Shown piece by piece: positions 25,784-34,083 of a stretch of DNA of 64,000 bases. Location: positions 372,001 through 436,000 of the forward strand of contig NZ_JADPJL010000008.1 in NCBI RefSeq assembly GCF_023073415.1. Direction: 5' to 3'. A program made the translations under genes and the position numbers. Below the pieces are notes generated by a model that ran no database searches, was not told the origin of the DNA, and was given only the letters and a program-made list of their open reading frames with translations. The first letter of the stretch is position 1. Every line of letters begins with the position of its first letter. The DNA is from Bradyrhizobium sp. 190. GTDB lineage: Bacteria; Pseudomonadota; Alphaproteobacteria; Rhizobiales; Xanthobacteraceae.

Positions 25784-26401
25784 TTAGCGCTTTGCAAGGC
25801 TGACGGCGGTGCCTTTTTCACCGATTACCTTCACTTCGTCCTTGCCGCACTTGAAATCACGCGCAAATTCGTCCGCCGCCTGGCGCGCGAGTTCGTTGGC
25901 ATTACGGTTGGCCTGGCCGTCGATATAGGCGACGTGGCAGACCGGGCCCGGCGGCAACCGCGTCACGGCGAGCATCGGTTTCGAGGTCGGGCTTCCGGAC
26001 TTGTCCGGGTCGTTGTTGTCGGCGATCAGCCAGCGCTGAATGATCGCGAACGGCCTGCCGTCCACCGCCCGCCATTCGACGGTGTTCGCCGTGGAATTGA
26101 AGGGAGCAAACCAAGCCTCCGCAGCCGGCTCTTTGGCGGCGGCCACACGGTCGGGTCCGACCGAGACGGTTTGGCGCAAGTCGTCCTCGCTGATCAGCAC
26201 CAAGAGCCCCGATTTGCCGGGGCACACCTGCGTCGTCCCGCCGTTCTCGGGCTTGCCGACGGTACGGCAGTCCTTCGGCGCAGTCGATGTGTAGCTACTG
26301 CTGAATGTTTGGGCATTGGCCGGTGAAATCAGGCCAAAGGCAGCCGCGAACAGGACCGCGGCGGCCGGCACAGTGAGTTGCCGATGGGGGACGCGTTTCA
26401 T
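25784..26401 (-). CDS. secreted hypothetical protein
   Basis: 205 residues. The ATG at 26401 (MKRVPHRQLTV) gives a clean Sec signal peptide ending ANA before QTFSSSYTS; an in-frame start 42 bp upstream would bury it. The mature protein has four cysteines (KDCRTV, QVCPGK, PVCHVA, KCGK) consistent with two disulfides. The WRAVDGRPFAIIQRWLIADN core is conserved-looking, but I assign no family. Confidence 0.65.
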   Translation of the reverse strand: MKRVPHRQLTVPAAAVLFAAAFGLISPANAQTFSSSYTSTAPKDCRTVGKPENGGTTQVCPGKSGLLVLISEDDLRQTVSVGPDRVAAAKEPAAEAWFAPFNSTANTVEWRAVDGRPFAIIQRWLIADNNDPDKSGSPTSKPMLAVTRLPPGPVCHVAYIDGQANRNANELARQAADEFARDFKCGKDEVKVIGEKGTAVSLAKR

Positions 26402-26556
26402 CTGCACTTCTCGCATGGAACTTCCAGGATCAGACGTGCGCAATCTGGGGAAGGTTCATGGCAAAGGTGCGAAACACCTGACATTGCCGCGGAATCGTCC
26501 TAGAAGAGCGACTTCGCAATTCCTCCGTTTCCCCAGCGTGTAGCCATCCAATCGTC

Positions 26557-27360
26557 ATGCCCTCTATTCCCTCGAATAAGCCCTATCGTGTTGGCCGCTC
26601 CCCCACCGGACTTGGCCTCTTCGCCACCAAGCCGATCAAGAAGGGCACCAAGATCATCCGCTATTTTGGGCCGCTGCTGGATTCGAAGAAGAAAAAAGAC
26701 GACGCGATCGAGAACAAGTATCTGTTCGAACTGAACGACCGCTGGACCATCGACGGCTCGGTCCGCAAGAACATCGCCCGCTACATCAACCACGCCTGCA
26801 AGCCGAACGCGGAATCCGACGTTCGCCCACGCAAGCGCAAGGTCTTCATCCGCGCCATCAAGAACATCGAGCCGGGCGAGGAGATCAATTACGATTACGG
26901 CACTGACTATTTCAAAGCCTATCTGAAGCCCATCGGTTGCAAATGCGCGGCCTGCGAAAAGAAGCGCAAGAAGCAGCGCGCCGAGGCACGGGCTGAAAAG
27001 GCCCGCCTGAAGGCCAAGGCCGAACGGAAGGCGCTGAAGAAGGCGGAAAAGCTCGCCAAGGAAAAAGCGAAGGATCAGGCGAAGCTGAAGGAAAAGGCCG
27101 AGCGGAAGTCGAAGAACAAGCTCACGCTGAACGGCCATTCGCTCAATGGCAAGTCTCTGAGTAGCAAGTCTCTGAGTGGTAAGCCACGCGCCCGCAAGTC
27201 ACTCAATGCCAAGTCCCTCAACGGCAAGCATCTGAACGGCAATAGCCGCGTCAGGGTTGCCGGCAAGAAATCGGCCGGCGGGAAGCCGCCGGTTTCTGCG
27301 CCGGCCCTTCAGGCTCAACCCGCCGCTATCTCCGTCGAGGCTCAGCCCGCCGCTATCTGA
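26557..27360 (+). CDS. SET-domain lysine methyltransferase with lysine-rich tail
   Basis: 267 residues. Residues ~10-135 form a SET domain: RSPTGLGLFATKPIKKGTKIIRYFG, the SAM/knot motif ARYINHACKPNAE (76-86), GEEINYDYGTDYF, and post-SET cysteines in CKCAAC (128-133). From about 134 the protein becomes a Lys/Ala/Glu helix and then short SLNGK-type repeats (about 190-230), a tail resembling histone H1-like bacterial proteins. By family, it should methylate protein lysines with SAM; the target is unknown and could be its own tail or a nucleoid protein. Stands alone between convergent neighbours. Confidence 0.9.
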   Translation: MPSIPSNKPYRVGRSPTGLGLFATKPIKKGTKIIRYFGPLLDSKKKKDDAIENKYLFELNDRWTIDGSVRKNIARYINHACKPNAESDVRPRKRKVFIRAIKNIEPGEEINYDYGTDYFKAYLKPIGCKCAACEKKRKKQRAEARAEKARLKAKAERKALKKAEKLAKEKAKDQAKLKEKAERKSKNKLTLNGHSLNGKSLSSKSLSGKPRARKSLNAKSLNGKHLNGNSRVRVAGKKSAGGKPPVSAPALQAQPAAISVEAQPAAI

Positions 27361-27364
27361 AGGC

Positions 27365-27655
27365 TCATCCACCGGGCTTTCGCACCGACTTCGGCAGTGA
27401 CGAGTCGCCGAAGTTTACTGCCGAGCGCTGAACGATCGCGCCTGTTTCGTCGACCACGACGCGAAACCGGCGGTGCTCGGAGAAGAAGGTCAGGCGATGC
27501 CGGCCGCTATCCGCATCGATCCCGCGCTCGGCGAAGCTCGTGATCTTTCCCGCGCGCATTTCCTGTTGAAGCAGGGGCAGGGCGAGGCCAAGCCCTTCGG
27601 CGACGATGGCTGCGTCGATCTGGACGGCCCCATTCTCAAATTCGATCGGTTTCAT
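27365..27655 (-). CDS. DUF6522-like small protein
   Basis: 96 residues beginning MKPIEFENGAVQIDAAIVAEGLGL and containing ALPLLQQEMRAGKITSFAERGIDADSGRHRLTFFSEHRRFRVVVD, which matches a family often found beside Rrf2 regulators and haemoglobins in rhizobia. It starts 38 bp after the Rrf2 gene on the same strand, so it is probably co-transcribed with it. No cofactor motif seen. Confidence 0.7.
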   Translation of the reverse strand: MKPIEFENGAVQIDAAIVAEGLGLALPLLQQEMRAGKITSFAERGIDADSGRHRLTFFSEHRRFRVVVDETGAIVQRSAVNFGDSSLPKSVRKPGG

Positions 27656-27693
27656 GAGTTGCACCTGAGTCTTGCGGTGGTTTCTTGCGGCCC

Positions 27694-28122
27694 TCACAGA
27701 AGCGCCGGGCTCCGCCTGGCCGTCGCGGGATAGGCGCACTCCGCCAGCGTTGTGGAGTCGAGCTCGCGCATGAAGGCTTCGCGGGCGGCGGCGAGTTTGG
27801 CCTTCAGCCGGCAGCGCGGCTTCAGCGCGCAATTGCCGCCATCCTCGCGAAAACACTCGACCAGCGGCGGCCCTTCCAGCGCGCGCACCACTTCGCCGAT
27901 GGTGATCGACTGGGCGGGGCGCGCCAGCGTGAAGCCGCCGCCGACGCCGCGCTGGGTCGAGATGAAGCCGCTGTCGGCGAGGTCGCGCACCACCTTGGCC
28001 AGATGGTTGCGGGAAATGCCGAACTCAGCCGCGATCTCGTTGGTCGCGAAGGAGCGGCCGGGCTCGCCCGCCAGCCGCATCAGGGCGCGCAAGGCAAAAT
28101 CCGTAAACGATGTCAGGCGCAT
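27694..28122 (-). CDS. Rrf2-family regulator, NsrR type
   Basis: 142 residues. Winged helix MRLTSFTDFALRALMRLAGEPGRSFATNEIAAEFGISRNHLAKVVRDLADSGFI, glycine wing RGVGGGFTLARP, and three conserved cysteines C90, C98 and C104 (C-X7-C-X5-C) that hold an iron-sulfur cluster in NsrR. That cluster reacts with nitric oxide and releases DNA. Divergent from a truncated haemoglobin gene across a 27-bp palindrome, which fits NO sensing and defence. Confidence 0.88.
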   Translation of the reverse strand: MRLTSFTDFALRALMRLAGEPGRSFATNEIAAEFGISRNHLAKVVRDLADSGFISTQRGVGGGFTLARPAQSITIGEVVRALEGPPLVECFREDGGNCALKPRCRLKAKLAAAREAFMRELDSTTLAECAYPATARRSPALL

Positions 28123-28167
28123 GGGAGCCCTCTTAAAAGATCTGCTTGCAAATCATTTATAGCCGTC

Positions 28168-28194
28168 TAAATAGGTATTTGAAATGCCTATTTA
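28168..28194. promoter_or_regulatory. palindromic Rrf2/NsrR-type operator
   Basis: Symmetric 27-bp element with outer arms TAAATAGG and CCTATTTA around TATTTGAAATG. Only one pair of positions and the centre break symmetry. It sits 46 bp before the Rrf2 gene and 16 bp before the haemoglobin gene, so it could control both. Confidence 0.78.
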
Positions 28195-28209
28195 AGGGCA
28201 GCGGACGAA

Positions 28210-28680
28210 ATGGAAGCGATCGTGGCAGGGCCGGAACGGCGTCAGCGGATCACGGCCGAAATCATGGAGCGGACGGGCATCGACGAGGCGATGATCGAGC
28301 GCCTGGTGCACGGCTTCTACGCCAAGGTGCGCGCCGACGCGGTGCTGGGGCCGATCTTCGATGTCAGGATTAGGGACTGGGAGCCGCATCTGGCGCAGAT
28401 GTGCGCGTTCTGGTCATCGGTCGCGTTGATGACGGGCCGCTACCACGGCACCCCGATGGCCAAACACCTGCCGCTGCCGGTCGACGCCGGGCATTTCGAC
28501 CGCTGGCTCGAACTGTTCGAGCAAGCCGCCCGCGAGATCTGTCCGCCCGAGGCGGAAGTGCATTTCGTGGAACGGGCGCGGCGGATTGCGGCGAGTCTCG
28601 AACTCGGTATCGCCGGCGCCCAGGGCATCATGCTCGGAAACGGCGAACGATTTCGGCGCAACCAGACAGGAGCAGTGTGA
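28210..28680 (+). CDS. group III truncated haemoglobin
   Basis: 156 residues with the 2-over-2 globin pattern of group III: IERLVHGFYAKVRADAVLGPIFDVRI, WEPHLAQMCAFWSSVALMTGRYHGTPMAKHLPL (proximal-site region), and HFDRWLELFEQAARE. Members bind O2 or NO and are tied to NO or microaerobic stress. The next small gene starts within its stop codon (TGATG), so they are coupled. Confidence 0.92.
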   Translation: MEAIVAGPERRQRITAEIMERTGIDEAMIERLVHGFYAKVRADAVLGPIFDVRIRDWEPHLAQMCAFWSSVALMTGRYHGTPMAKHLPLPVDAGHFDRWLELFEQAAREICPPEAEVHFVERARRIAASLELGIAGAQGIMLGNGERFRRNQTGAV

Positions 28681-28814
28681 TGGCTTATCGTGCGGATGTC
28701 GTGACCAACAAGGAGCAGGCCGATCCGTATTCCGGCAGCAGCCTGGTGCCGATGCTCGTCATCGGGCTGGTGCTGACCTTTGCCGGGATGATCGCGGCAT
28801 TGGTGTTGAGCTGA
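28680..28814 (+). CDS. small single-pass membrane protein
   Basis: 44 residues. A hydrophilic N-terminus (MAYRADVVTNKEQADPYSGS) is followed by one membrane helix (about 22-43). Its ATG overlaps the haemoglobin stop by one base (TGATG), which argues for translational coupling and a real gene. Role unknown; probably part of the NO-responsive unit. Confidence 0.7.
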   Translation: MAYRADVVTNKEQADPYSGSSLVPMLVIGLVLTFAGMIAALVLS

Positions 28815-28873
28815 AGTCTACCCTCGCCATTGCCTGCGACAAACGCGAAGCGTTTGCGCAAGGGAGCGAAAGC

Positions 28874-28967
28874 GACGACTTGTCCGCCGAAGCTCAACGA
28901 GCGAAGGCGGAAGCAATCCATCTATCCCGCGTGGAGACGTGGATTGCTTCGCTTCGCTCGCAATGAC
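28874..28967. repeat. intergenic inverted repeat (family B, copy 2) with 38-bp module
   Basis: AAGCAATCCA and TGGATTGCTTCGCTTCGCTC form the palindrome also seen at 5108-5204. The left side holds the 38-bp module (28876-28913), itself a hairpin (CCGCCGAAGCTC / GAGCGAAGGCGG). Confidence 0.8.
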
Positions 28968-28976
28968 GGCTTGGGC

Positions 28977-29375
28977 TTATGCCGCCACCGCCTCACCGCT
29001 CTTGCGCAGTCCAATAAACTGCAGTTCGGCAAACACGCCTGTCGCAATCGCCTGGGCTACGACAAACACCTGACCGAGCAGGTTCGGCGACACCGCGCCC
29101 GAGAACAACAAAGCGATACTGCCGAGCGTCCACGCGGCATTCCCCACGATCACGACCAGCACCAGCGCCTTCGGCACCGATGACCGCGCGGCAAGCCAGC
29201 CGACCAGCGCGGTATAGGCGATCAGGAACAGGCCGGTTTCGCGCAACAGCGCTTCCGGCAGATTGAGGAAGGGCGTGAGCGCGCCGGCGCCGAGCGTCAG
29301 CGCGACCGCGGCGACGCCGCTGAAGATGGCGTCGGCGAGGAGGGCGCGGCTCAGGAATGTTGATGGATGGATCAT
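28977..29375 (-). CDS. hypothetical four-helix membrane protein
   Basis: 132 residues with four hydrophobic helices (about 10-32, 45-65, 70-90, 100-122). The pattern of short loops with a central RETGLFLIAYTALVGWLAARS resembles a small family of bacterial membrane proteins without known function. An internal-frame extension upstream is rejected because the ATG at 29375 follows AAGGAGAACTGTC. Forms a minus-strand pair with the gene at 29417. Confidence 0.65.
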   Translation of the reverse strand: MIHPSTFLSRALLADAIFSGVAAVALTLGAGALTPFLNLPEALLRETGLFLIAYTALVGWLAARSSVPKALVLVVIVGNAAWTLGSIALLFSGAVSPNLLGQVFVVAQAIATGVFAELQFIGLRKSGEAVAA

Positions 29376-29416
29376 GACAGTTCTCCTTTGCTTGGTGGAC
29401 TTGGGTGAGACAGGGA

Positions 29417-29638
29417 TCAGCGCTGCAGCAGCGACCGGAGCCGACGCACCAGCCGCATCGGGCTGAGCGCCTTGCCGACCCTGTTTTCGATCGTCTGCAC
29501 CTGCACGAACACGAAGACGCCGGTGTCGTGCACCACGGGTTCGGGCATGTTCAGTGAACGCGCCACGAGCCAGGTGGCCAGATTGAGCGTCCACGGGATC
29601 GCGGCGGCGGCGAAGCGGAAGAGGGCAAGCATCAGCAT
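29417..29638 (-). CDS. small membrane protein
   Basis: 73 residues, with one clear hydrophobic helix near the N-terminus (LMLALFRFAAAAIPWTLNLATWLVARSL) and a basic C-terminus (RLVRRLRSLLQR). It lies 41 bp before the four-helix protein on the same strand and 100 bp from a divergent XRE regulator, so that regulator may control both. Function unknown. Confidence 0.6.
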   Translation of the reverse strand: MLMLALFRFAAAAIPWTLNLATWLVARSLNMPEPVVHDTGVFVFVQVQTIENRVGKALSPMRLVRRLRSLLQR

Positions 29639-29738
29639 GGGTCATCTCCTGTGCCCCCAAGATGACCCGGCGCTTGACCCGTTTCGATTACCTCGGACGT
29701 AATGGAATGGGTGAAATTCGCATGGTAGGTTTTCCATC

Positions 29739-30563
29739 ATGAACGCACATGCTTCCGCGGCGCGAGCCGAGCGAACCCAGCCCGTCCATATCGGCGATCA
29801 CCTGCGCGAATGGCGGCAGCGCCGCCACTTAAGCCAGCTCGATCTGGCGGGAGATGCCGAGATCTCCGCGCGTCACCTCAGTTTTGTGGAGACCGGCCGC
29901 GCCGCGCCATCGCGCGAAATGGTGCTGAAGCTCGCCGAGCGATTGGAGGTTCCCTTGCGTGAACGCAACGTGCTCCTGGTCGCAGCGGGGTTTGCCCCGG
30001 CCTTTCCGCAGCGCTCGCTCGACGATCCCGCGCTCAAATCGGCGCGGCAGGCGATCGACCTCGTGCTGAGGGCGCACGAACCGAATCCGGCGCTGGCCTA
30101 TGACCGACATTGGAATCTGGTGACGGCCAATCGCATGGTGGCGCCGCTGCTCGAAGGCATCCCGCCGCATTTGCTGGGGCAGCCCTTAAACATCATGCGG
30201 CTCGCCTTTCATCCTGAGGGACTGGCCCCGCGCACGGTCAATCTCGCCGAATGGAGCGCGCATCTGTTGGAGCGGTTGCACCGGCAGTGCGAGGCGACGG
30301 CCGATCCCGAACTGCTGAAACTCTATCAGGAACTGAAGGCCTATCGGATGCCGGCGCGTTCGGGGCCCATCTCGACTGACAATGTCGCGATCCCCTTCAA
30401 GCTGCGGAGCGCGGGCGGCGAGGTGCTGAGCTTCATCTCCACCACCATGGTGTTCGGCACGCCGGTCGACATCACGCTGCAGGAGCTGGCGCTGGAAACC
30501 TTTTTTCCCGCCGACGACCTGACCGCCGAGCGGATGCGGCAGATGGCGGCCAGTCTCGCGTAG
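29739..30563 (+). CDS. XRE-family regulator with MmyB-like ligand domain
   Basis: 274 residues. Helix-turn-helix at about 18-75 (IGDHLREWRQRRHLSQLDLAGDAEISARHLSFVETGRAAPSREM). The rest (about 95-270) is the MmyB-type ligand-binding domain with NPALAYDRHWNLVTANRMVAPLLEG and LQELALETFFPADD. Such proteins usually regulate an adjacent divergent gene; here the pair at 28977-29638 is divergent. A decayed second copy lies directly downstream at 30703-30902. Confidence 0.85.
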   Translation: MNAHASAARAERTQPVHIGDHLREWRQRRHLSQLDLAGDAEISARHLSFVETGRAAPSREMVLKLAERLEVPLRERNVLLVAAGFAPAFPQRSLDDPALKSARQAIDLVLRAHEPNPALAYDRHWNLVTANRMVAPLLEGIPPHLLGQPLNIMRLAFHPEGLAPRTVNLAEWSAHLLERLHRQCEATADPELLKLYQELKAYRMPARSGPISTDNVAIPFKLRSAGGEVLSFISTTMVFGTPVDITLQELALETFFPADDLTAERMRQMAASLA

Positions 30564-30655
30564 TCCGGGTGGGCAAAGGCGCACCGCGCCGTGCCCACCA
30601 TTAGGTATTGATGTCGTGGAGATATGGTGGGCACGCTGCGCTTTGCCCACCCTAC
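30562..30655. repeat. intergenic inverted repeat (family A, copy 1)
   Basis: CCGGGTGGGCAAAG ... GTGCCCACCAT is answered by ATGGTGGGCACG ... CTTTGCCCACCCTAC. The same element occurs at 43362-43453 and 48290-48415. It separates the XRE gene from its decayed copy. Confidence 0.85.
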
Positions 30656-30702
30656 ATCCTAGCGGTTTACACCGACCCGCTCGCCAACATGCACCGCTGC
30701 CA

Positions 30703-30902
30703 ATCAACACGGTCGGCGACCTCCTGCGCGGTTGGCGCAACCGCCGCGCCATGAGTCAGGCCGATCTCGCGTTCATCGGGCTGATTGGCGCGGTGCTGAC
30801 GCTGGGCACGCCGAGGATGTCACGCTGCAGGAATTGCGCGTGGAAACGTTCATGCCTGCCGACGAAGGATCGGAAGCATTGCTTGCAAAACTAGCGCGTT
30901 GA
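30703..30902 (+). pseudogene. remnant of an XRE/MmyB-type regulator
   Basis: The left part encodes INTVGDLLRGWRNRRAMSQADLA, matching the first helices of the regulator at 29739. The right part, in another frame, encodes HAEDVTLQELRVETFMPADE...LLAKLAR then a stop, matching the extreme C-terminus (VDITLQELALETFFPADD). About 190 residues between them are missing. This is an internal deletion remnant of a paralogue, not a functional gene. Confidence 0.78.
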
Positions 30903-30994
30903 CTCATTGGCGCGCCGCGTGTTGCGTGCGGTACCAAGACAAAGGGCGCTTCCGAGGTTACCCGCCAACCGGACGTGCCAGGATATGCGCGAGT

Positions 30995-31480
30995 TCACTT
31001 CTCTTTGGCTTTGGTTTCAGGTCTGGCCGAAACTGCGATCTTTTCCTTCATTTCGGCGCAGGTTCTGCGTACCTGCGCGGTCAGCAACGAGCAGTTCTCA
31101 ATATGAAGGAAGACGCGCTTGGCCTCCTCGCGGTATCGCGCTGCGGTTTCCTTCAGCTCCTCAATCACGGTGAGCGCCTCGCGGCTCATGGCCTCACATT
31201 GTTTGACGTGCCCGACCAGCTCAACGCCCAGGTCCTCGATATCTTTCGCCGCAGCTTCATATTCGCGGACAACCGCTTCCGCCGACAGCTTGCCGATCTC
31301 CGTGGCTCCGGCGCGATGCTCGACATAGTCGGGCATCGACAAATCCGGCGCGCTTACGGAAGGCGGCGCGAAATCGGTCGGCTGGGGTTCGCGATTCGAC
31401 GGCAGTTTTCGAAATTCTTCCTCGATCTCGCGTTCAATATCGATCACATCAAAAATCGGCGGTTTTGCTGACTGCGCCAT
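30995..31480 (-). CDS. coiled-coil hypothetical protein
   Basis: 161 residues, hydrophilic. The N-terminal third is Pro-rich (about 25-55). Residues ~60-150 are a long helix with heptad-like spacing (KLSAEAVVREYEAAAKDIEDLGVEL, EELKETAARYREEAKRVFLHIE). Two or three Cys occur in the helical part. No signal peptide. Function unknown. Confidence 0.6.
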   Translation of the reverse strand: MAQSAKPPIFDVIDIEREIEEEFRKLPSNREPQPTDFAPPSVSAPDLSMPDYVEHRAGATEIGKLSAEAVVREYEAAAKDIEDLGVELVGHVKQCEAMSREALTVIEELKETAARYREEAKRVFLHIENCSLLTAQVRRTCAEMKEKIAVSARPETKAKEK

Positions 31481-31610
31481 GGCAATGCTCCTTGTGAGCC
31501 GGTGACAAAAAATTTTGCAATGCAGCCAAAATGGTTAGTTGCTCTGGGGAATCGAGCAACAGGATCCCCTCGGTAAGCTTGTTAGTTAAGCTTTACGTCC
31601 TCGGTGCGGG

Positions 31611-32345
31611 TTAATTCTGGAACCGATAGGGAGCTCTCGCGATCGCGGACATGCGCCAGGCGTGCACGGAATCAGCGGTAGTCAAGTGTTCCAGGTGGTT
31701 TACCAAACCAGTCCGATAGCGAGGCCCACTTGATTCCGGGATGTGCACCAAAGCGGATGTCGGCCGACTGCCCTGTATTTGCGGTGGCTCAGGACGCCTG
31801 AGCCTGTGCACCGCCTGCAATAGCGGCGTGTTGCTCTCGACCATCGGCACGTCGAGCCGCATCCATGCCGCCGCCGGGCCGGGCTTTTCCAATGCGCCCT
31901 CGATCAGCCGCACGGAAACGTCCGGAAATAGCGGCTCCACTTTTGTGCGAAGGCCGGCGGTGGTGAGCCTGTCTCCGGTGGGGCGTCATCGCCTGCTTGC
32001 TTCGAAAAGGGATCAGCGGATGTCTCGTCGCCCTGCGCGGTCAGCAGCGCCGTGCAGCAGCCGATCTCGACGTCGCCGTCCATGAGCCGCACCTGCATGG
32101 TCTTGGCCTTGCGGCCGTCGCGCAGCATCTCGGTTTCAACGCCGAAAGCGCGCAAGCCGGCCGGCCGCCACAGATCGAAGGTGAGCCGGCGCACCGCAAA
32201 GCCGGATGCATCGGCCAGCCGCTCGACCTCGCGCGTCATCAGCGACGTGGTCGCGCTGCCCTGCAGCATATCCGGCGCGACCATGGCCCGCCGGCATGTT
32301 CGGTGGCGCGAAACTGGGGCCTTCCGGCCTGAAAATAGCGGTCAT
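31611..32345 (-). pseudogene. degraded acyl-CoA thioesterase-like gene
   Basis: Consecutive pieces in three frames read as one protein of the thioesterase-superfamily type: MTAIFRPEGPSFAPPNMPAG (from 32345), then PDMLQGSATTSLMTREVERL and SGFAVRRLTFDLWRPAGLRAFGVE (to about 31904), then DVSVRLIEGALEKPGPAAAWMRLDVPMVESNTPLLQAVH (from about 31930). At least two frameshifts separate them, and the remaining C-terminal half is unrecognisable. It precedes a DsbA-like gene. Confidence 0.72.
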
Positions 32346-32346
32346 A

Positions 32347-32374
32347 TGCAGGGCTCCGCGTGCAGGGCTCCGCG
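32347..32374. repeat. 14-bp tandem duplication
   Basis: TGCAGGGCTCCGCG occurs twice head to tail, just upstream of the decayed thioesterase gene. Confidence 0.85.
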
Positions 32375-32519
32375 GTTCAAATCGATGCGCGGGTTCTAGA
32401 AAGGTCGGCCGTTTGCCACAATAACCGTGGAGGTGACGTGATACGAGACATGCAGGTCGCGCTCTTGTCTCCTCGCCCGATCGGACTACCTTTCGGGCAT
32501 CATTCGCGAGGAGACCCCG

Positions 32520-33185
32520 ATGAGCACCTTAAAGCCCCTCAAGATCGACATCGTGTCCGACGTGGTCTGCCCGTGGTGCTACATCGGCAAGCGCCGGATC
32601 GAGAACGCGCTGGCGCTGGTGCCTGATGTTCCCGTCGAAGTGCGCTGGCGGCCGTTCTTTCTCAATTCCTGGGTGCCGCGCGAGGGCATCAGCCGCGACG
32701 AATATCTCACCGCCAAGTTCGGTTCGGTCGAAGCCTATAAGGGCATCGCCGGCCGCGTCGTGGCGGCGGCGGGCGAGGAGGGGCTGACCTACCGCCCCGA
32801 GCTGGTGAAGCGCCAACCCAACACCATCGATTGCCACCGGTTGATCCATTGGGCGGATGCGCAGGGCAAATCAGCCGAGATGAAGCAGCGCTTGATGGAA
32901 TTGTATTTCCGCGATGGCGGCGATCTGACCGACGTCAACGTGCTGGTGCAGGCCGCGGCTGATGTCGGCCTCGATGCCGACGACGTGCGCAGGCGTCTCG
33001 CCACCGACGAGGATGTTGTGCTGATCTCGGGGCAAGCGCAGGAGGCATCCGACAAGGGTATCTCTGGTGTGCCGACTTTCGTGTTCGCGCAGAAATACGC
33101 CGTCTCCGGCGCGCAGCCCGCCGAGCAGCTCGCCCGCGCCATCCGTCAAGTATCCGGCGAGATCAACGCGCAGGCGGCGGAATAA
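32520..33185 (+). CDS. FrnE-like DsbA-family oxidoreductase
   Basis: 221 residues with a thioredoxin-like fold carrying an inserted helical domain. Redox motif CPWC at 17-20 (SDVVCPWCYIGKRR) and a cis-Pro region near GISGVPTFVF. No signal peptide, so cytoplasmic. The family includes FrnE and 2-hydroxychromene-2-carboxylate isomerase relatives; the CXXC favours a disulfide or polyketide-pathway oxidoreductase. GAGGAGACCCC precedes the ATG. Confidence 0.9.
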   Translation: MSTLKPLKIDIVSDVVCPWCYIGKRRIENALALVPDVPVEVRWRPFFLNSWVPREGISRDEYLTAKFGSVEAYKGIAGRVVAAAGEEGLTYRPELVKRQPNTIDCHRLIHWADAQGKSAEMKQRLMELYFRDGGDLTDVNVLVQAAADVGLDADDVRRRLATDEDVVLISGQAQEASDKGISGVPTFVFAQKYAVSGAQPAEQLARAIRQVSGEINAQAAE

Positions 33186-33320
33186 ATACCGGCTTTCTTC
33201 TCCCTCGCCTCGCTCTTGCGGGGAGAGGAGCGGGGTGAGGCGCCTCTCTCCAGACAGCGCAGTGTCGCGTTTGAAGTGAGTGTCGCCTCAACAATCAACA
33301 ACAATACTTGGGGAGGCGTC

Positions 33321-33959
33321 ATGATCTACGAACTGCGAACCTACACCGTAAAGCCCGGCACGCTCGGCGACATGATCAAGGCCGCGAGCACCGTCTCGCG
33401 TGACATCCGCAAGGACGATTACGGCAAGCTCGAAGGCTATTGGTCGACCGAGATTGGGCCGCTCAATCAGGTTCTGCATATGTGGAGCTACAACAGTTTC
33501 GACGAGCGGACGCGGATGCGGGCCGAATTGGCCAAGAACCCGCGCTGGACCGGCGAGTATGTGCCGCTGATCCGGCCCTTGCTGGTGCGCCAGGACGTCC
33601 GCTTGATGAATGCGGTGAGGCCGCCGGTCGCGCCGGCATCGACGGGCAATGTCTACGAACTCCGCAACTATCGGGGCAAGCCTGCCGGTGGCCTGAAGCA
33701 GTGGCTCGATGCGTTCACCGCGGTGCTGCCGGAGCGCGAGAAATATTCAAAGATTGTAGGCCTCTGGACGACCGAAGCGGGGCAGCCGAACGAAGCCTGT
33801 CACATCTGGGCCTATCCCAGCCTGAACGCCCGCGGCGAAGCACGTGGCAACGCGATGAAGGATCCTGCCTGGCAGGAGTTCCTCGGCAAGGGTCCGGGCT
33901 TTCTCGAGGAAATGCACTCGACCATCATGCTGCCGGCGCCGCACTCGCCATTGCAGTGA
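33321..33959 (+). CDS. NIPSNAP-family protein (two ferredoxin-like repeats)
   Basis: 212 residues. Two NIPSNAP repeats: MIYELRTYTVKPGTLGDMIKAAS (1-100) and VYELRNYRGKPAGGLKQWLDAF (about 112-210). Each ends with a WSYNSFDERTRMR or WAYPSLNARGEAR segment. Bacterial members are small alpha/beta barrel-like dimers of unknown chemistry. The start at 33321 follows GGGGAGGCGTC; a longer in-frame start upstream is less likely. Confidence 0.85.
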   Translation: MIYELRTYTVKPGTLGDMIKAASTVSRDIRKDDYGKLEGYWSTEIGPLNQVLHMWSYNSFDERTRMRAELAKNPRWTGEYVPLIRPLLVRQDVRLMNAVRPPVAPASTGNVYELRNYRGKPAGGLKQWLDAFTAVLPEREKYSKIVGLWTTEAGQPNEACHIWAYPSLNARGEARGNAMKDPAWQEFLGKGPGFLEEMHSTIMLPAPHSPLQ

Positions 33960-34083
33960 GTTGTCCAAGTAGCCCGGATCGAGCGGTGCAGATAACCCCG
34001 CGGCATCTGCACCTGTTCAAGTCGCGCCGCCAGCGCGGCACCGCGCCGCTGGCGGCTCACGGCACGGGCGCGGCCGGCTGCAG

